Source: Entomomonas sp945283395
GTDB taxonomy: Bacteria > Pseudomonadota > Gammaproteobacteria > Pseudomonadales > Pseudomonadaceae
DNA length: 64,000 nucleotides
NCBI GenBank assembly: GCA_946480835.1
Contig: CAMLLC010000013.1
Span: forward strand, 1 to 64,000
Reading direction: 5' to 3'
The notes beneath the pieces were generated by a model. The model had not been told where the DNA came from and searched no databases. It saw only the letters and a program-made list of their open reading frames with translations. Positions 1 to 9,149 of the stretch are shown here, piece by piece. Position 1 is the first letter of the stretch. Each line of letters starts with the position of its first letter. The translations under genes and the position numbers were made by a program.

Positions 1-66
1 GTTTTATCCAAACCAATCTTTGTTGAATTTCTTTGCTCATAAAATCATTATAGAGCGAAATGATGT

Positions 67-1458
67 CTATGAATCACACAGTTTGTTTAGGACTTGAAAG
101 CTTTTGGCATCTGCCCTTTTAATGATATTGTTGGCATAGTATACTTGCTGGCCATTTGTTCCATATCTGGACGCTATCAGTTCTACATTTTTCGGTGAAG
201 CGTCTTGAATCAATTTTTGATACTGTGTATATTCCTTTTCAAGGGTTGATCGAGAACTAGTTAGAATATGTTTAGCATCATTAATGATTCTTTTACAAGC
301 AGCTAATGCTCCAGTCTGATCATTTCCATAGCGTTTTTCCATAGCGGCATAATAGAGCTCTTTAACTTTTTCAATTTCAGTTAAAAAAGAGAGATCATCT
401 GGTGTAACCAGCTGTTTTTTGGTTTCTATGGCGAACCTATCAGTCTGTTCGCTAAAGCTGAGTTTGGGGACTATGTAACGTTGTTCAGTTCCGTCTGGAT
501 AAAAAATCACTCCATAGACAAGACCGCATTTATGTTCGGTATAATGCACAGGGTCACTATAAATATGAGATAGTTGGTTATTAGTTTTTAGCCATATTTC
601 ATATTTGCTAAAACTATAATTTTTGGGTGGGTAGAAAACTTGACCTTTCAGTGAAATAGCCTCCATCCGCTGCTGTCTGTCATGTAGCCAGACACCTTCA
701 GCTTGCCCATAGCCATCATCAGGGCGTCCCATATTCTGCCAAGCAGGTAAAGTATTAGGAATGGCTAATCTAACATAGCCATCATAGGTGTGTAGGTGAT
801 GATAGCCAAATAATTTATTTTTTTCTTGTTGAGTAAATGGTTTTGCAGTGGGTGGTTTAGCATTTATGCTATTCATTTGCACAGCTATCGCTGAATAGCC
901 CGATAACGAGGGAGAGTTTTTCTCACTAGCAATAGGTTTTTCTAGCGGCCAGCTAGCCAAGTATGAATTTTTAATGAGGTAATTATCTTTTCCACGTTGA
1001 TAAGGGATGCGAATTTGATAGCTTTTTTTTGGATCTTTACTCATTAAGATAATTTCTATGGCTTCTAAGCCTAGCTTTAATTTATTAGATTTTATGCGTT
1101 CAGGAATTTCAAACATTATTTTTCGTAAGGGCAAGTCATAGCCGATAATGTGGCTGGTTTGTGTTTCGTATTGGTAATCTTTAACCCATTTGCCGCCGGA
1201 AGGAAAGCAAGTGACGCCAATCATACAGTTCCGCTTGTAGTGTCGACCAGTTTTGGCAGAATATAACGCATTGATGCGCATAGACTTGCCAGTAAACTGC
1301 TGTTTTATCCGTTCATTTTCAGCTGGAGTTAAAAAAGGATCATAAACATCTACAATGGTTAATTCAAAATGTAGCGGTTTGGTAGCATAAGCGCTGCAAG
1401 AGAAGATGATTAATGAGAGAAATAAGCGTGTTAACCAATTGATCTTTTTAATGTTCAT
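67..1458 (-). CDS. Unrecognised secreted protein
   Basis: I do not recognise the family. The 463-residue product opens with a lysine-bearing N-region and a hydrophobic core ending near SCSAYA (residues about 1-25), a typical Sec signal peptide with an AxA-like cleavage site, so export to the periplasm or beyond is likely. The mature part is soluble-looking. It has paired cysteines around residues 78-84 (NCMIGVTCF), a tyrosine- and tryptophan-rich centre, and a charged helical C-terminus (residues about 355-460) with two more cysteines. The annotated ATG is the only start giving a complete signal peptide, but no strong ribosome binding site precedes it. The gene stands alone, with nothing co-directional nearby. 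It looks like a complete gene because the frame is long and protein-like throughout. No function is proposed. Confidence 0.75.
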   Translation of the reverse strand: MNIKKINWLTRLFLSLIIFSCSAYATKPLHFELTIVDVYDPFLTPAENERIKQQFTGKSMRINALYSAKTGRHYKRNCMIGVTCFPSGGKWVKDYQYETQTSHIIGYDLPLRKIMFEIPERIKSNKLKLGLEAIEIILMSKDPKKSYQIRIPYQRGKDNYLIKNSYLASWPLEKPIASEKNSPSLSGYSAIAVQMNSINAKPPTAKPFTQQEKNKLFGYHHLHTYDGYVRLAIPNTLPAWQNMGRPDDGYGQAEGVWLHDRQQRMEAISLKGQVFYPPKNYSFSKYEIWLKTNNQLSHIYSDPVHYTEHKCGLVYGVIFYPDGTEQRYIVPKLSFSEQTDRFAIETKKQLVTPDDLSFLTEIEKVKELYYAAMEKRYGNDQTGALAACKRIINDAKHILTSSRSTLEKEYTQYQKLIQDASPKNVELIASRYGTNGQQVYYANNIIKRADAKSFQVLNKLCDS

Positions 1459-2326
1459 ATTTTTTAATAAAGTGTTGTTAAAAATTAGACTATTGCACAG
1501 CTACCTTAGTTTATTGTAGGAAGATATCTGTTTATTATCAATTGCTGAGTTGAGTTAGTTTGCTTTTGACAGGGTACATTTTTAAAAAGATGAGGCTAGC
1601 ATATACTAATTTTTTTATTTTTTAGCCGCACAATAACATCACTAAGGAATATGGTAGCTGCTTTTAGTCTTAGTATGGCAGGTTGGTCTATGACGTAGTA
1701 GTAGGAGTTCGTTTTATAGCAAGAATTAGGTTCTTTGTTTCTCTTTTTTATTAAGGACAAAGACTATTTATAGTTATCGAACCTAAACTTTATGGAACTA
1801 TTACCTCATATAGAATTTGCGTACATCGCTTGACCATAAAAAGCAGAAATTGGAAAGTGACTACTAATTAACTAGAGTTAACTAATGATATTCGTAGATT
1901 TTATGGTTTAGTCAGCCAGTATGATAGCAGTTATGATAGTCCTTTTACGGAAAAATAAGAATCTTTTTAAGGCAAGGTATTGATTAGGCTAATTGCGTAT
2001 GTGACTTGTAGGGGTAAGGATTTGGTTTAACAAGGTAAAGGCATCTTTAACTAGTGGTAGTTTTTTTTTTGGTAGATAGTTTGTTAGTTGTTAGCTTAAG
2101 TGGTATTGATACTGTTAAGTTGGGCAGCATAATAGGGTTATTTATTTTACTGATGTAATTGATTAATTTATTGGGTGGATATAGTGAATTATCAAGGTGT
2201 TAGCTCATGATGAGCTAGTAGTTGTTTGATTGGCTAGTTATCGTTTTAATTAACTATTAAAAGAATAGCGACAAGTGGCCTAGCAGGGTAAAATGATTTA
2301 TTTATGCATTTCTAGGTTTATCCATA
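1459..2326. other. Long gene-free region upstream of dnaE
   Basis: About 870 bases without an intact reading frame, with stops dense in all frames. In Pseudomonas this position holds lpxA-lpxB-rnhB immediately before dnaE; none of these is recognisable here. One short plus-strand stretch around 1882-1960 reads like protein (NDIRRFYGLVSQYDSS and onward) before a stop, which may be a remnant of a decayed gene, but I cannot assign it. A poly-T tract lies near 2068-2079. The dnaE promoter presumably lies in the last 200 bases, but I see no convincing -35/-10 pair. Confidence 0.4.
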
Positions 2327-5300
2327 ATGGCTATTTCATTCATTCATTTACGTGTTCATACTGAATATTCGCTAATAGATGGTTTGGTAAGGATTAAACC
2401 GCTTATAAAATCAGTTGCTGCTGCCAATATGCCAGCTGTTGCTATTACCGACCAAAATAATTTATCTGGTTTGATTAAGTTTTATAAGGCTGCCAATGGA
2501 GCTGGTATTAAGCCAATAGGTGGAGTTGATTTATGGGTAGCTAATAGTGCCGCTGATGGTTCCATAGGAAGATTAACATTACTAGTAATGAATGAAAAAG
2601 GTTATCGTAATCTTACTGAACTTATTTCTAAAGGGTATGAAGCAGGTCAGCATGGGGGCATGGTAATAGTTCAAAGAGAGTGGCTAAAGACTGCCTCAGA
2701 AGGACTGATAGCTTTGTCGGGAGCTAGGGAGGGTGACATAGGTCAGGCGCTGTTGTCGACCAATCCTAATGATGCAGATGAATTATTAGCTGACTGGTTA
2801 AAATGTTTTGGTGATAGGTTTTATTTAGAGGTACAACGCACTAACAGACCACAGGAAGAGGAGTATTTAGAGGCGGTTGTCAAGTTAGCTACAAGATATG
2901 ATGTTGCCTTAGTGGCAACCAATGATGTGCGTTTTATCACGTCTGAGGAGTTTGAAGCTCACGAGACAAGGGTTTGTATCGGAGAAGGGCGGGTATTAGA
3001 TGACCCCAAACGTCCGCGAGTTTATAGTAATCAACAGTATTTAAAAACGCCAGCAGAAATGGCAGAGTTATTTAGTGATTTGCCAGAAGCTTTGGCGAAT
3101 ACGGTAGAAATTGCTAAGCGCTGCAATATTGAAATTAAGTTAGGCAAGTATTTTTTGCCCAATTATCCTGTCCCAGAAAGTATGACGATGGATGATTTTT
3201 TTCGAAAAAGCTCACTGGCTGGGCTGGAAGAGCGTTTAATCCATATTTTGTCTAAAGATATGCCTGATTATACAGCTAGGCGGCAAGTTTATTTAGACAG
3301 GCTAGCATTTGAATTGGACATTATTATTCAGATGGGCTTTCCGGGTTATTTTCTAATAGTAATGGATTTTATCCAATGGGCTAAAAAGAATAGAATTCCA
3401 GTTGGTCCTGGACGTGGTTCAGGAGCTGGTTCGCTAGTAGCCTATTCACTTAAAATTACTGATCTTGATCCTTTGCAGTATGATTTGCTGTTTGAACGTT
3501 TTTTGAATCCTGAACGTGTATCTATGCCTGACTTTGACGTGGATTTTTGTATGGATGGCCGTGATAGGGTAATAGATTATGTTGCCGATACTTATGGCCG
3601 TAATGCAGTTAGCCAAATTATCACTTTTGGGTCTATGGCTGCTAAAGCTGTAGTTCGTGATGTGGCAAGGGTACAAGGAAAGTCTTATGGATTGGCTGAT
3701 CGTTTATCTAAGATGATTCCTTTTGAAATAGGAATGACCCTTCAAAAAGCCTATGATCAGGAGGAATCTTTAAGGGAGTTGCTAAAGAATGATGATGAGG
3801 CCGCTGAAATTTTGGAAATGGCGTTAAAATTAGAAGGTATTACTAGAAATACAGGGAAACATGCAGGAGGAGTGGTAATAGCGCCTACTAAATTAACAGA
3901 TTTTTCTCCAGTACAATGTGATGAAGATGGTCATGGTTTAGTTACTCAATATGATAAGGAAGATGTTGAGGCTGCGGGCTTAGTTAAGTTTGACTTTTTG
4001 GGATTAAGAACTCTTACTATTATAGATTGGGCATTAGATACCATAAATAGTGAAAGAGTTAAACAAGGCGAATCGCCATTAGATATTAATTTTATTCCAT
4101 TAGATGATGAAAAAACGTATAAATTACTCCAAAGAGCTGAAACAACCGCGGTATTCCAATTAGAATCTCGTGGTATGAAAGAGCTTATAAAAAAGCTCAA
4201 GCCTGACTGTTTGGAAGATTTGATAGCGTTGGTGGCTTTATTTCGTCCTGGCCCTTTGCAGTCAGGTATGGTGGATGATTTTATTAATAGAAAACATGGT
4301 AGAGCAGAAATTTCTTACCCCCATCCTGATTATCAATTGGAATGTTTAAAACCTGTGTTAGCTCCTACTTATGGGGTTATTTTGTATCAAGAACAAGTGA
4401 TGCAAATTGCCCAAGTGATGGCAGGTTATACCTTAGGTGGTGCTGATATGCTTCGCCGGGCTATGGGGAAGAAGAAGCCAGAAGAAATGGCTAAACAGCG
4501 CGCAGTATTTTTACAGGGAGCGATAAAGCAGGGTATAAATCAAGAGTTAGCAGGTAATATTTTTGATCTAGTAGAAAAGTTTGCGGGTTATGGCTTTAAT
4601 AAATCGCATTCCGCAGCCTATGGTTTAGTTTCTTATCAAACTGCTTGGCTGAAAACTCATTATCCGTCTCCTTTTATGGCAGCCGTCTTATCCGCAGATA
4701 TGCACAATACTGATAAGATAGTAACGCTAATTGAAGAATGCCGTAACATGAACTTACGCATTGATGCGCCAGATGTGAATACTTCAAAATTTAAGTTTAC
4801 TGTAGGAGATGATGGCCGTATTGTTTATGGGCTTGGGGCTATCAAGGGAGTAGGTGAGGGCCCAGTTGCGGCCATAGTAGAAGCTCGTCAACTAGGCTGT
4901 TTTAAGGATTTATTTGATTTTTGTAAAAGAGTAGATATGAAACGTATTAATAAACGTACTCTTGAAGCACTCATAAAATCTGGCGCGTTTGATAGGCTAG
5001 GACCTTATTATCAAGATGAATTGAAAGCTTATAAGATGACGGTGGATAAGAATAGAGCTGTATTAATGGCTGCCATTGAAGAGGCTATTCAAGTAGCAGA
5101 ACAGCAAGCCCGTAGTCAAGATAGTGGTCTTATGGATTTGTTTGATGAGTTATTTACAGCTGAATCTAATGGGGATGTCTATCTAGCTTATCAACAGGTT
5201 CGTGAAATCCCTATCAAAGAACGTTTAAAAGGCGAGAAAGAAACCTTGGGACTGTATTTAACAGGACATCCTATAGATGAGTATGAAGTAGAAATCAGAC

Positions 5301-5848
5301 GTTTTGCTAAGCACCGAATAAAGGATTTGAAAGCTTCCCGAGATAGTCAAACAGTGGCAGGTCTTATCGTTAGTATGAGAATAATGAAAAATAAAAAAGG
5401 GGATAAGATGGCTTTTGTTGTGTTGGATGATCGTTCAGCCCGTATTGAAGCATCACTTTTTGCCGACGTTTTTTGTGAAGCACAGCAATTGATAGCACAG
5501 GATGTAATGGTCGTAGTAGAAGGCGAGGTTAGCTATGATGATTTTTCTAGCAATTTACGAATGAGAGTAAAAAAAGTACATAGTTTATTAGATACTCGCA
5601 CCAACTTAGCTGAAAGTTTATGTATTTGTGTTAATCATCAGCAGTTAGTTAAGGAACAGCTGAATTGGTTAAGTAGTTTATTAGTACAATATAAGGGCAA
5701 TTGCCCTATTAGTTTGGCGTATCAAAACGGTGAGGCAACAGCTATGTTGAGGTTTGGTGAGGCTTGGCAAGTTAAGCCCTCTGATGTGTTAATTCAATTA
5801 TTAAGAGATCAGTTTGGGAAAGATCAAGTTTATTTAAACTACCGTTGA
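2327..5848 (+). CDS. dnaE: DNA polymerase III alpha subunit
   Basis: Catalytic alpha subunit of the replicative DNA polymerase III holoenzyme. The 1173-residue length matches pseudomonad DnaE. The N-terminus carries the PHP domain (HLRVHTEYSLIDG near residue 7). The polymerase active-site motif PDFDVDFC with its catalytic aspartates is near residue 401. The GPGRGSGAGS loop lies near 363, the helix-hairpin-helix region falls about 830-900, and the OB domain about 990-1080. The start MAISFIHLR aligns with known pseudomonad DnaE N-termini. accA follows after 321 bases, the same order as in Pseudomonas, but lpxB and rnhB are missing upstream. No frameshift or missing catalytic residue is seen. 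Confidence 0.98.
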   Translation: MAISFIHLRVHTEYSLIDGLVRIKPLIKSVAAANMPAVAITDQNNLSGLIKFYKAANGAGIKPIGGVDLWVANSAADGSIGRLTLLVMNEKGYRNLTELISKGYEAGQHGGMVIVQREWLKTASEGLIALSGAREGDIGQALLSTNPNDADELLADWLKCFGDRFYLEVQRTNRPQEEEYLEAVVKLATRYDVALVATNDVRFITSEEFEAHETRVCIGEGRVLDDPKRPRVYSNQQYLKTPAEMAELFSDLPEALANTVEIAKRCNIEIKLGKYFLPNYPVPESMTMDDFFRKSSLAGLEERLIHILSKDMPDYTARRQVYLDRLAFELDIIIQMGFPGYFLIVMDFIQWAKKNRIPVGPGRGSGAGSLVAYSLKITDLDPLQYDLLFERFLNPERVSMPDFDVDFCMDGRDRVIDYVADTYGRNAVSQIITFGSMAAKAVVRDVARVQGKSYGLADRLSKMIPFEIGMTLQKAYDQEESLRELLKNDDEAAEILEMALKLEGITRNTGKHAGGVVIAPTKLTDFSPVQCDEDGHGLVTQYDKEDVEAAGLVKFDFLGLRTLTIIDWALDTINSERVKQGESPLDINFIPLDDEKTYKLLQRAETTAVFQLESRGMKELIKKLKPDCLEDLIALVALFRPGPLQSGMVDDFINRKHGRAEISYPHPDYQLECLKPVLAPTYGVILYQEQVMQIAQVMAGYTLGGADMLRRAMGKKKPEEMAKQRAVFLQGAIKQGINQELAGNIFDLVEKFAGYGFNKSHSAAYGLVSYQTAWLKTHYPSPFMAAVLSADMHNTDKIVTLIEECRNMNLRIDAPDVNTSKFKFTVGDDGRIVYGLGAIKGVGEGPVAAIVEARQLGCFKDLFDFCKRVDMKRINKRTLEALIKSGAFDRLGPYYQDELKAYKMTVDKNRAVLMAAIEEAIQVAEQQARSQDSGLMDLFDELFTAESNGDVYLAYQQVREIPIKERLKGEKETLGLYLTGHPIDEYEVEIRRFAKHRIKDLKASRDSQTVAGLIVSMRIMKNKKGDKMAFVVLDDRSARIEASLFADVFCEAQQLIAQDVMVVVEGEVSYDDFSSNLRMRVKKVHSLLDTRTNLAESLCICVNHQQLVKEQLNWLSSLLVQYKGNCPISLAYQNGEATAMLRFGEAWQVKPSDVLIQLLRDQFGKDQVYLNYR

Positions 5849-6169
5849 CAAAACCGGCTGAGCACCTCATTAATTTTTTGGTTTATAACTTTCAGTTATT
5901 AGCAATGTGTCAAGGCATGTTTGCTAATTAGTTTATTATGCTGTTAGTTAGCCTATCACTTATCTAATGTATTTTATTTATGTTTTTAATTTTTTGAAAT
6001 TGCAAGGAATTTACTAAAACAGTACGTTTTAATTGAGTATTAATGAACAAGTTATTATAAGTATTATTTAACCTAACAATAATTTAATAATATAACTTAT
6101 TAGCTGTTTATCTAATGAACGGATATAATAGTTAATCAACAATTATATTTTAGATAAGACAGGATAATT
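5849..6169. other. AT-rich dnaE-accA spacer with possible accA promoter
   Basis: A 321-base AT-rich spacer without a gene. A perfect TATAAT lies at 6124-6129, about 40 bases before the accA start, and is the best -10 candidate; the matching -35 is weak. AGGA at 6161-6164 serves as ribosome binding site for accA. I see no strong terminator after dnaE. Confidence 0.4.
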
Positions 6170-7120
6170 ATGAATCCAAATTTTCTTGATTTTGAACAGC
6201 CTATTGCTGATCTGATTGCTAAAATAGATGAGTTACGATTAGCACAAGATGGTAATTCACATAATATTGCCGAGGCTATTGCTAATCTAGAAAGAGAAAA
6301 GCAAGAAAAAACTGTTACCTTGTTTAATAATTTAACCAGTTGGCAAATCACCCAATTATCTCGTCATCCAAAGCGTCCTTATACGTTAGATTATATTGAC
6401 AATCTTTTTGATGAGTTTGAAGAACTCCACGGTGATCGCCATTATGCAGATGACGAAGCTATTGTTGGAGGTATTGCGCGTTTTGAAGATAAACCTATCA
6501 TGGTAATAGGGCATCAAAAAGGCCGTGATGTGAAGGAGAAAGTTCGTCGTAATTTTGGCATGCCACGCCCAGAAGGTTATCGTAAAGCTTGTCGATTAAT
6601 GGAAATGGCAGAACGCTTTAAAATGCCAATTATTACCTTTATTGATACTCCCGGTGCCTATCCAGGAATAGGTGCTGAGGAACGGGGACAAAGTGAGGCT
6701 ATTGCTTGGAATTTAAGGGTAATGGCGCGATTAAAAATACCTATTATTGCAACTGTAATAGGTGAAGGTGGGTCTGGTGGCGCGTTAGCTATAGGAGTAG
6801 GTGATAGATTAAATATGCTTCAGTATTCAATTTATTCCGTGATCTCTCCTGAAGGTTGTGCTTCTATCCTCTGGAAAACAGCGGAAAAAGCGCCAGAGGC
6901 AGCTGAAGCTATGGGAGTAACAGCTAAACGTTTGAAAGGTCTAAATATAGTTGATCAGGTAATAGCTGAGCCGCTAGGTGGAGCCCATAGAGATTATCAT
7001 GCTACAGCTATTAATATTGGTGACGTGTTAGCTAAGCAATTAGCAGACTTGCAAAAGTTATCAATTGACGAATTATTAGAAAAGCGTTACAAGCGTTTAA
7101 TGAGTTATGGAATTCATTAG
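6170..7120 (+). CDS. accA: Acetyl-CoA carboxylase carboxyltransferase subunit alpha
   Basis: Alpha subunit of the carboxyltransferase half of acetyl-CoA carboxylase. With AccD it transfers the carboxyl group from carboxybiotin to acetyl-CoA, giving malonyl-CoA for fatty acid synthesis in the cytoplasm. The 316-residue length is standard for the family. The N-terminal helical region MNPNFLDFEQPIADL is followed by the crotonase-like fold, with GHQKGRD near residue 114, TPGAYPG near 165 and GEGGSGGALA near 204, which form the acyl-CoA and oxyanion pocket. It follows dnaE as in Pseudomonas. The gene tilS, often next in pseudomonads, is absent; the tRNA cluster begins about 90 bases downstream. 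Confidence 0.98.
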   Translation: MNPNFLDFEQPIADLIAKIDELRLAQDGNSHNIAEAIANLEREKQEKTVTLFNNLTSWQITQLSRHPKRPYTLDYIDNLFDEFEELHGDRHYADDEAIVGGIARFEDKPIMVIGHQKGRDVKEKVRRNFGMPRPEGYRKACRLMEMAERFKMPIITFIDTPGAYPGIGAEERGQSEAIAWNLRVMARLKIPIIATVIGEGGSGGALAIGVGDRLNMLQYSIYSVISPEGCASILWKTAEKAPEAAEAMGVTAKRLKGLNIVDQVIAEPLGGAHRDYHATAINIGDVLAKQLADLQKLSIDELLEKRYKRLMSYGIH

Positions 7121-7167
7121 TAAGCAATAGCTATCACCAAAAAAATGGTAAATTTAATAAAAAAAAC

Positions 7168-7196
7168 TTGACATTGGCGTGATTTACAAGCAAAAT
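7168..7196 (+). promoter_or_regulatory. Sigma-70 promoter of the tRNA cluster
   Basis: A perfect TTGACA (7168-7173), a 17-base spacer and CAAAAT (7191-7196) lie just before tRNA-Tyr. The -10 is followed by GC-rich bases (gcgcgcctcgc) resembling a stable-RNA discriminator, which would fit growth-rate or stringent control. It likely drives the tRNA-Tyr-Gly-Thr unit. Confidence 0.8.
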
Positions 7197-7209
7197 GCGC
7201 GCCTCGCTT

Positions 7210-7294
7210 GGAGGGGTTCCCGAGCGGTCAAAGGGAGCGGACTGTAAATCCGCCGTCTTCGACTTCGAAGGTTCAAATCCTTCCCCCTCCACCA
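7210..7294 (+). tRNA. tRNA-Tyr (GTA)
   Basis: An 85-base class II tRNA with an extended variable arm. The acceptor stem GGAGGGG pairs with CCCCTCC, the anticodon GTA is at 7244-7246, and the T-loop is GGTTCAAATCC. The CCA end is encoded (7292-7294). First of a Tyr-Gly-Thr tandem, the same order as the tufB-associated tRNA clusters of other gammaproteobacteria. Confidence 0.97.
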
Positions 7295-7315
7295 AATTAC
7301 TTGTAAAAGCAATTT

Positions 7316-7389
<74 letters not shown>

Positions 7390-7402
7390 TCTTTATATTC
7401 TT

Positions 7403-7478
7403 GCTCATGTAGCTCAGTTGGTAGAGCACACCCTTGGTAAGGGTGAGGTCAGCGGTTCAAATCCGCTCATGAGCTCCA
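7403..7478 (+). tRNA. tRNA-Thr (GGT)
   Basis: A 76-base tRNA with acceptor stem GCTCATG paired to CATGAGC. The anticodon GGT is at 7436-7438 in the loop TTGGTAA, and CCA is encoded. In Pseudomonas and E. coli, tufB follows this tRNA directly; here only 106 non-coding bases separate it from tRNA-Trp. Confidence 0.97.
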
Positions 7479-7540
7479 AAGTGACTAATATTTATCCTCT
7501 ATTGTTAAATAAAAACCACAAATAATTTTTTGGTGGGAGG

Positions 7541-7570
7541 TTGCTTTTTGGAGTAATAATTAAGTATAAT
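7541..7570 (+). promoter_or_regulatory. Promoter for tRNA-Trp-secE-nusG
   Basis: TTGCTT (7541-7546), an 18-base spacer and a perfect TATAAT (7565-7570) stand 15 bases before tRNA-Trp. It lies in the short gap where tufB would normally be and probably starts transcription of tRNA-Trp, secE and nusG. Confidence 0.65.
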
Positions 7571-7584
7571 ATCCGGCCTTTTAT

Positions 7585-7661
7585 TAGGCCAGTAGCTCAA
7601 TTGGCAGAGCGACGGTCTCCAAAACCGTAGGTTGGGGGTTCGATTCCCTCCTGGCCTGCCA
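7585..7661 (+). tRNA. tRNA-Trp (CCA)
   Basis: A 77-base tRNA with acceptor stem AGGCCAG paired to CTGGCCT. The anticodon CCA is at 7619-7621 in the loop CTCCAAA, and the 3' CCA is encoded. It sits 48 bases before secE, the pseudomonad arrangement, and is probably co-transcribed with it. Confidence 0.97.
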
Positions 7662-7708
7662 TTTTATTAAAGAAATGGTAATTTATTTTTTATTAAGGAT
7701 CTTATTAG

Positions 7709-8086
7709 ATGAGTACCAAGGTTGAAGGCCAAAACTATCGTCTTGATCCCTTAAAATGGATCATTATCACTGTTCTCATAGCAGTTGGTGTTTTTGGGAA
7801 TTGGTATCTCGCAACAACAGCTAATATATCGGTATTCTATCGTGTATTGGGCTTATTGCTATTAGCTGTGATAGCTATTTTTATTGGTCTTAAAACTCAA
7901 AAGGGCCAGAACTTTTTTAATTTAGTAAAGTCTGCCCGTGCAGAGATTCGTAAAGTTGTTTGGCCTACTCGCCAAGAAACTAAGCAAACTACGTTGATAG
8001 TAGTAGTAGTGGTACTTATAACTGCACTTATTTTATGGGGTTTAGATGCCCTCTTTGGTTGGCTAATATCGTTAATTGTAGGGTAG
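7709..8086 (+). CDS. secE: Protein translocase subunit SecE
   Basis: SecE clamps SecY in the inner-membrane SecYEG translocon. The 125-residue protein has the three-transmembrane form typical of gammaproteobacteria, with hydrophobic segments at about 17-37, 45-63 and 92-121. The conserved amphipathic stretch AEIRKVVWPTRQET lies just before the last segment. AGGAT upstream provides the ribosome binding site. nusG starts 7 bases after the stop, so the two are translated from one message, as in most bacteria. Confidence 0.95.
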   Translation: MSTKVEGQNYRLDPLKWIIITVLIAVGVFGNWYLATTANISVFYRVLGLLLLAVIAIFIGLKTQKGQNFFNLVKSARAEIRKVVWPTRQETKQTTLIVVVVVLITALILWGLDALFGWLISLIVG

Positions 8087-8093
8087 GAAGCTC

Positions 8094-8627
8094 ATGGCTA
8101 AACGTTGGTATGTGGTACACGCCTATTCTGGTTATGAAAAGCATGTAATGCGTTCATTACAAGAGCGCGTTAAACTAGCTGGAAAAGAAGAGCAGTTTGG
8201 TGAGATTTTAGTGCCTACTGAAGAAGTAGTAGAAATGCGAAATGGGCAAAAGCGTAAAAGTGAACGTAAATTTTTCCCAGGTTATGTATTAGTCCAAATG
8301 GAAATGGATGATAGTACGTGGCATTTAGTTAAAGATACCCCACGGGTCATGGGATTTATTGGTGGTACTGCCGATAAGCCATCGCCTATTACTGATAGAG
8401 AAGCAGAGGCTATTCTACAGCGTGTTGCTAATACAGGTGATAAACCAAAACCAAGAACTTTATTTGAACCAGGTGAGACAGTACGTGTGATAGAAGGTCC
8501 ATTTGCTGATTTCAATGGTACGGTAGAAGAAGTGAATTATGAAAAAAGCCGTGTTCAAGTGGCTGTCTCTATTTTTGGTCGTTTAACGCCGGTTGAGCTT
8601 GAGTTTAGTCAAGTAGAAAAAGTTTAA
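8094..8627 (+). CDS. nusG: Transcription termination/antitermination factor NusG
   Basis: NusG binds the clamp of RNA polymerase, raises processivity and couples transcription to Rho or to the ribosome through S10. The 177-residue length is standard. The NGN domain begins WYVVHAYSGYE and contains FFPGYVLVQM near residue 62. The C-terminal KOW domain has EGPFADFNGTVEEV near residue 132. It sits in the secE-nusG operon upstream of the L11 genes, the conserved bacterial order. Confidence 0.98.
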   Translation: MAKRWYVVHAYSGYEKHVMRSLQERVKLAGKEEQFGEILVPTEEVVEMRNGQKRKSERKFFPGYVLVQMEMDDSTWHLVKDTPRVMGFIGGTADKPSPITDREAEAILQRVANTGDKPKPRTLFEPGETVRVIEGPFADFNGTVEEVNYEKSRVQVAVSIFGRLTPVELEFSQVEKV

Positions 8628-8717
8628 TTGTAAAAGTCTCTATTCTTTTTTATGGAATAGGGTTGTTTAAAACGGGGAGCTTATTTTGAGCGTTAATACC
8701 CATCATTGGAGCATGTA

Positions 8718-9149
8718 ATGGCTAAGAAAATCACAGCATACATCAAATTGCAAGTTAAAGCTGGTCAGGCTAATCCTAGTCCTCCAGTAGGCCCTGCGCT
8801 AGGTCAGCATGGCGTTAATATTATGGAGTTTTGTAAAGCGTTCAACGCCAAAACACAAGGTATGGAACCAGGTCTTCCTACCCCTGTTATTATCACAGTT
8901 TATGCCGATCGTAGCTTTACTTTTGAGGTTAAGAGTACGCCCGCTTCTGTATTATTGAAGAAAGCTGCTGGACTTAAGAGCGGTTCAAGCGCGCCTAATA
9001 CAAAAAAAGTTGGTAAAGTAACACGTGCTCAATTAGAAGAAATAGCCAAGGCGAAAGAAGCAGATTTAACGGCTGCTAATTTAGACGCTGCTGTGCGCAC
9101 CATCGCTGGTTCTGCTCGTAGCATGGGCATTGAAGTGGAGGGTGTATAA
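8718..9149 (+). CDS. rplK: 50S ribosomal protein L11
   Basis: L11 forms the stalk base of the 50S subunit with 23S rRNA. It is needed for EF-G function and for RelA activation. The start was placed at the ATG giving MAKKITAYIKLQVKAG, 143 residues, which matches the family. A TTG four codons upstream is part of the ribosome binding site TTGGAG (8706-8711), so it is not the start. The proline-rich segment NPSPPVGPALGQHG is the hallmark of the N-terminal domain. The stop overlaps the rplA start by one base (TAATG), implying translational coupling. Confidence 0.97.
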   Translation: MAKKITAYIKLQVKAGQANPSPPVGPALGQHGVNIMEFCKAFNAKTQGMEPGLPTPVIITVYADRSFTFEVKSTPASVLLKKAAGLKSGSSAPNTKKVGKVTRAQLEEIAKAKEADLTAANLDAAVRTIAGSARSMGIEVEGV

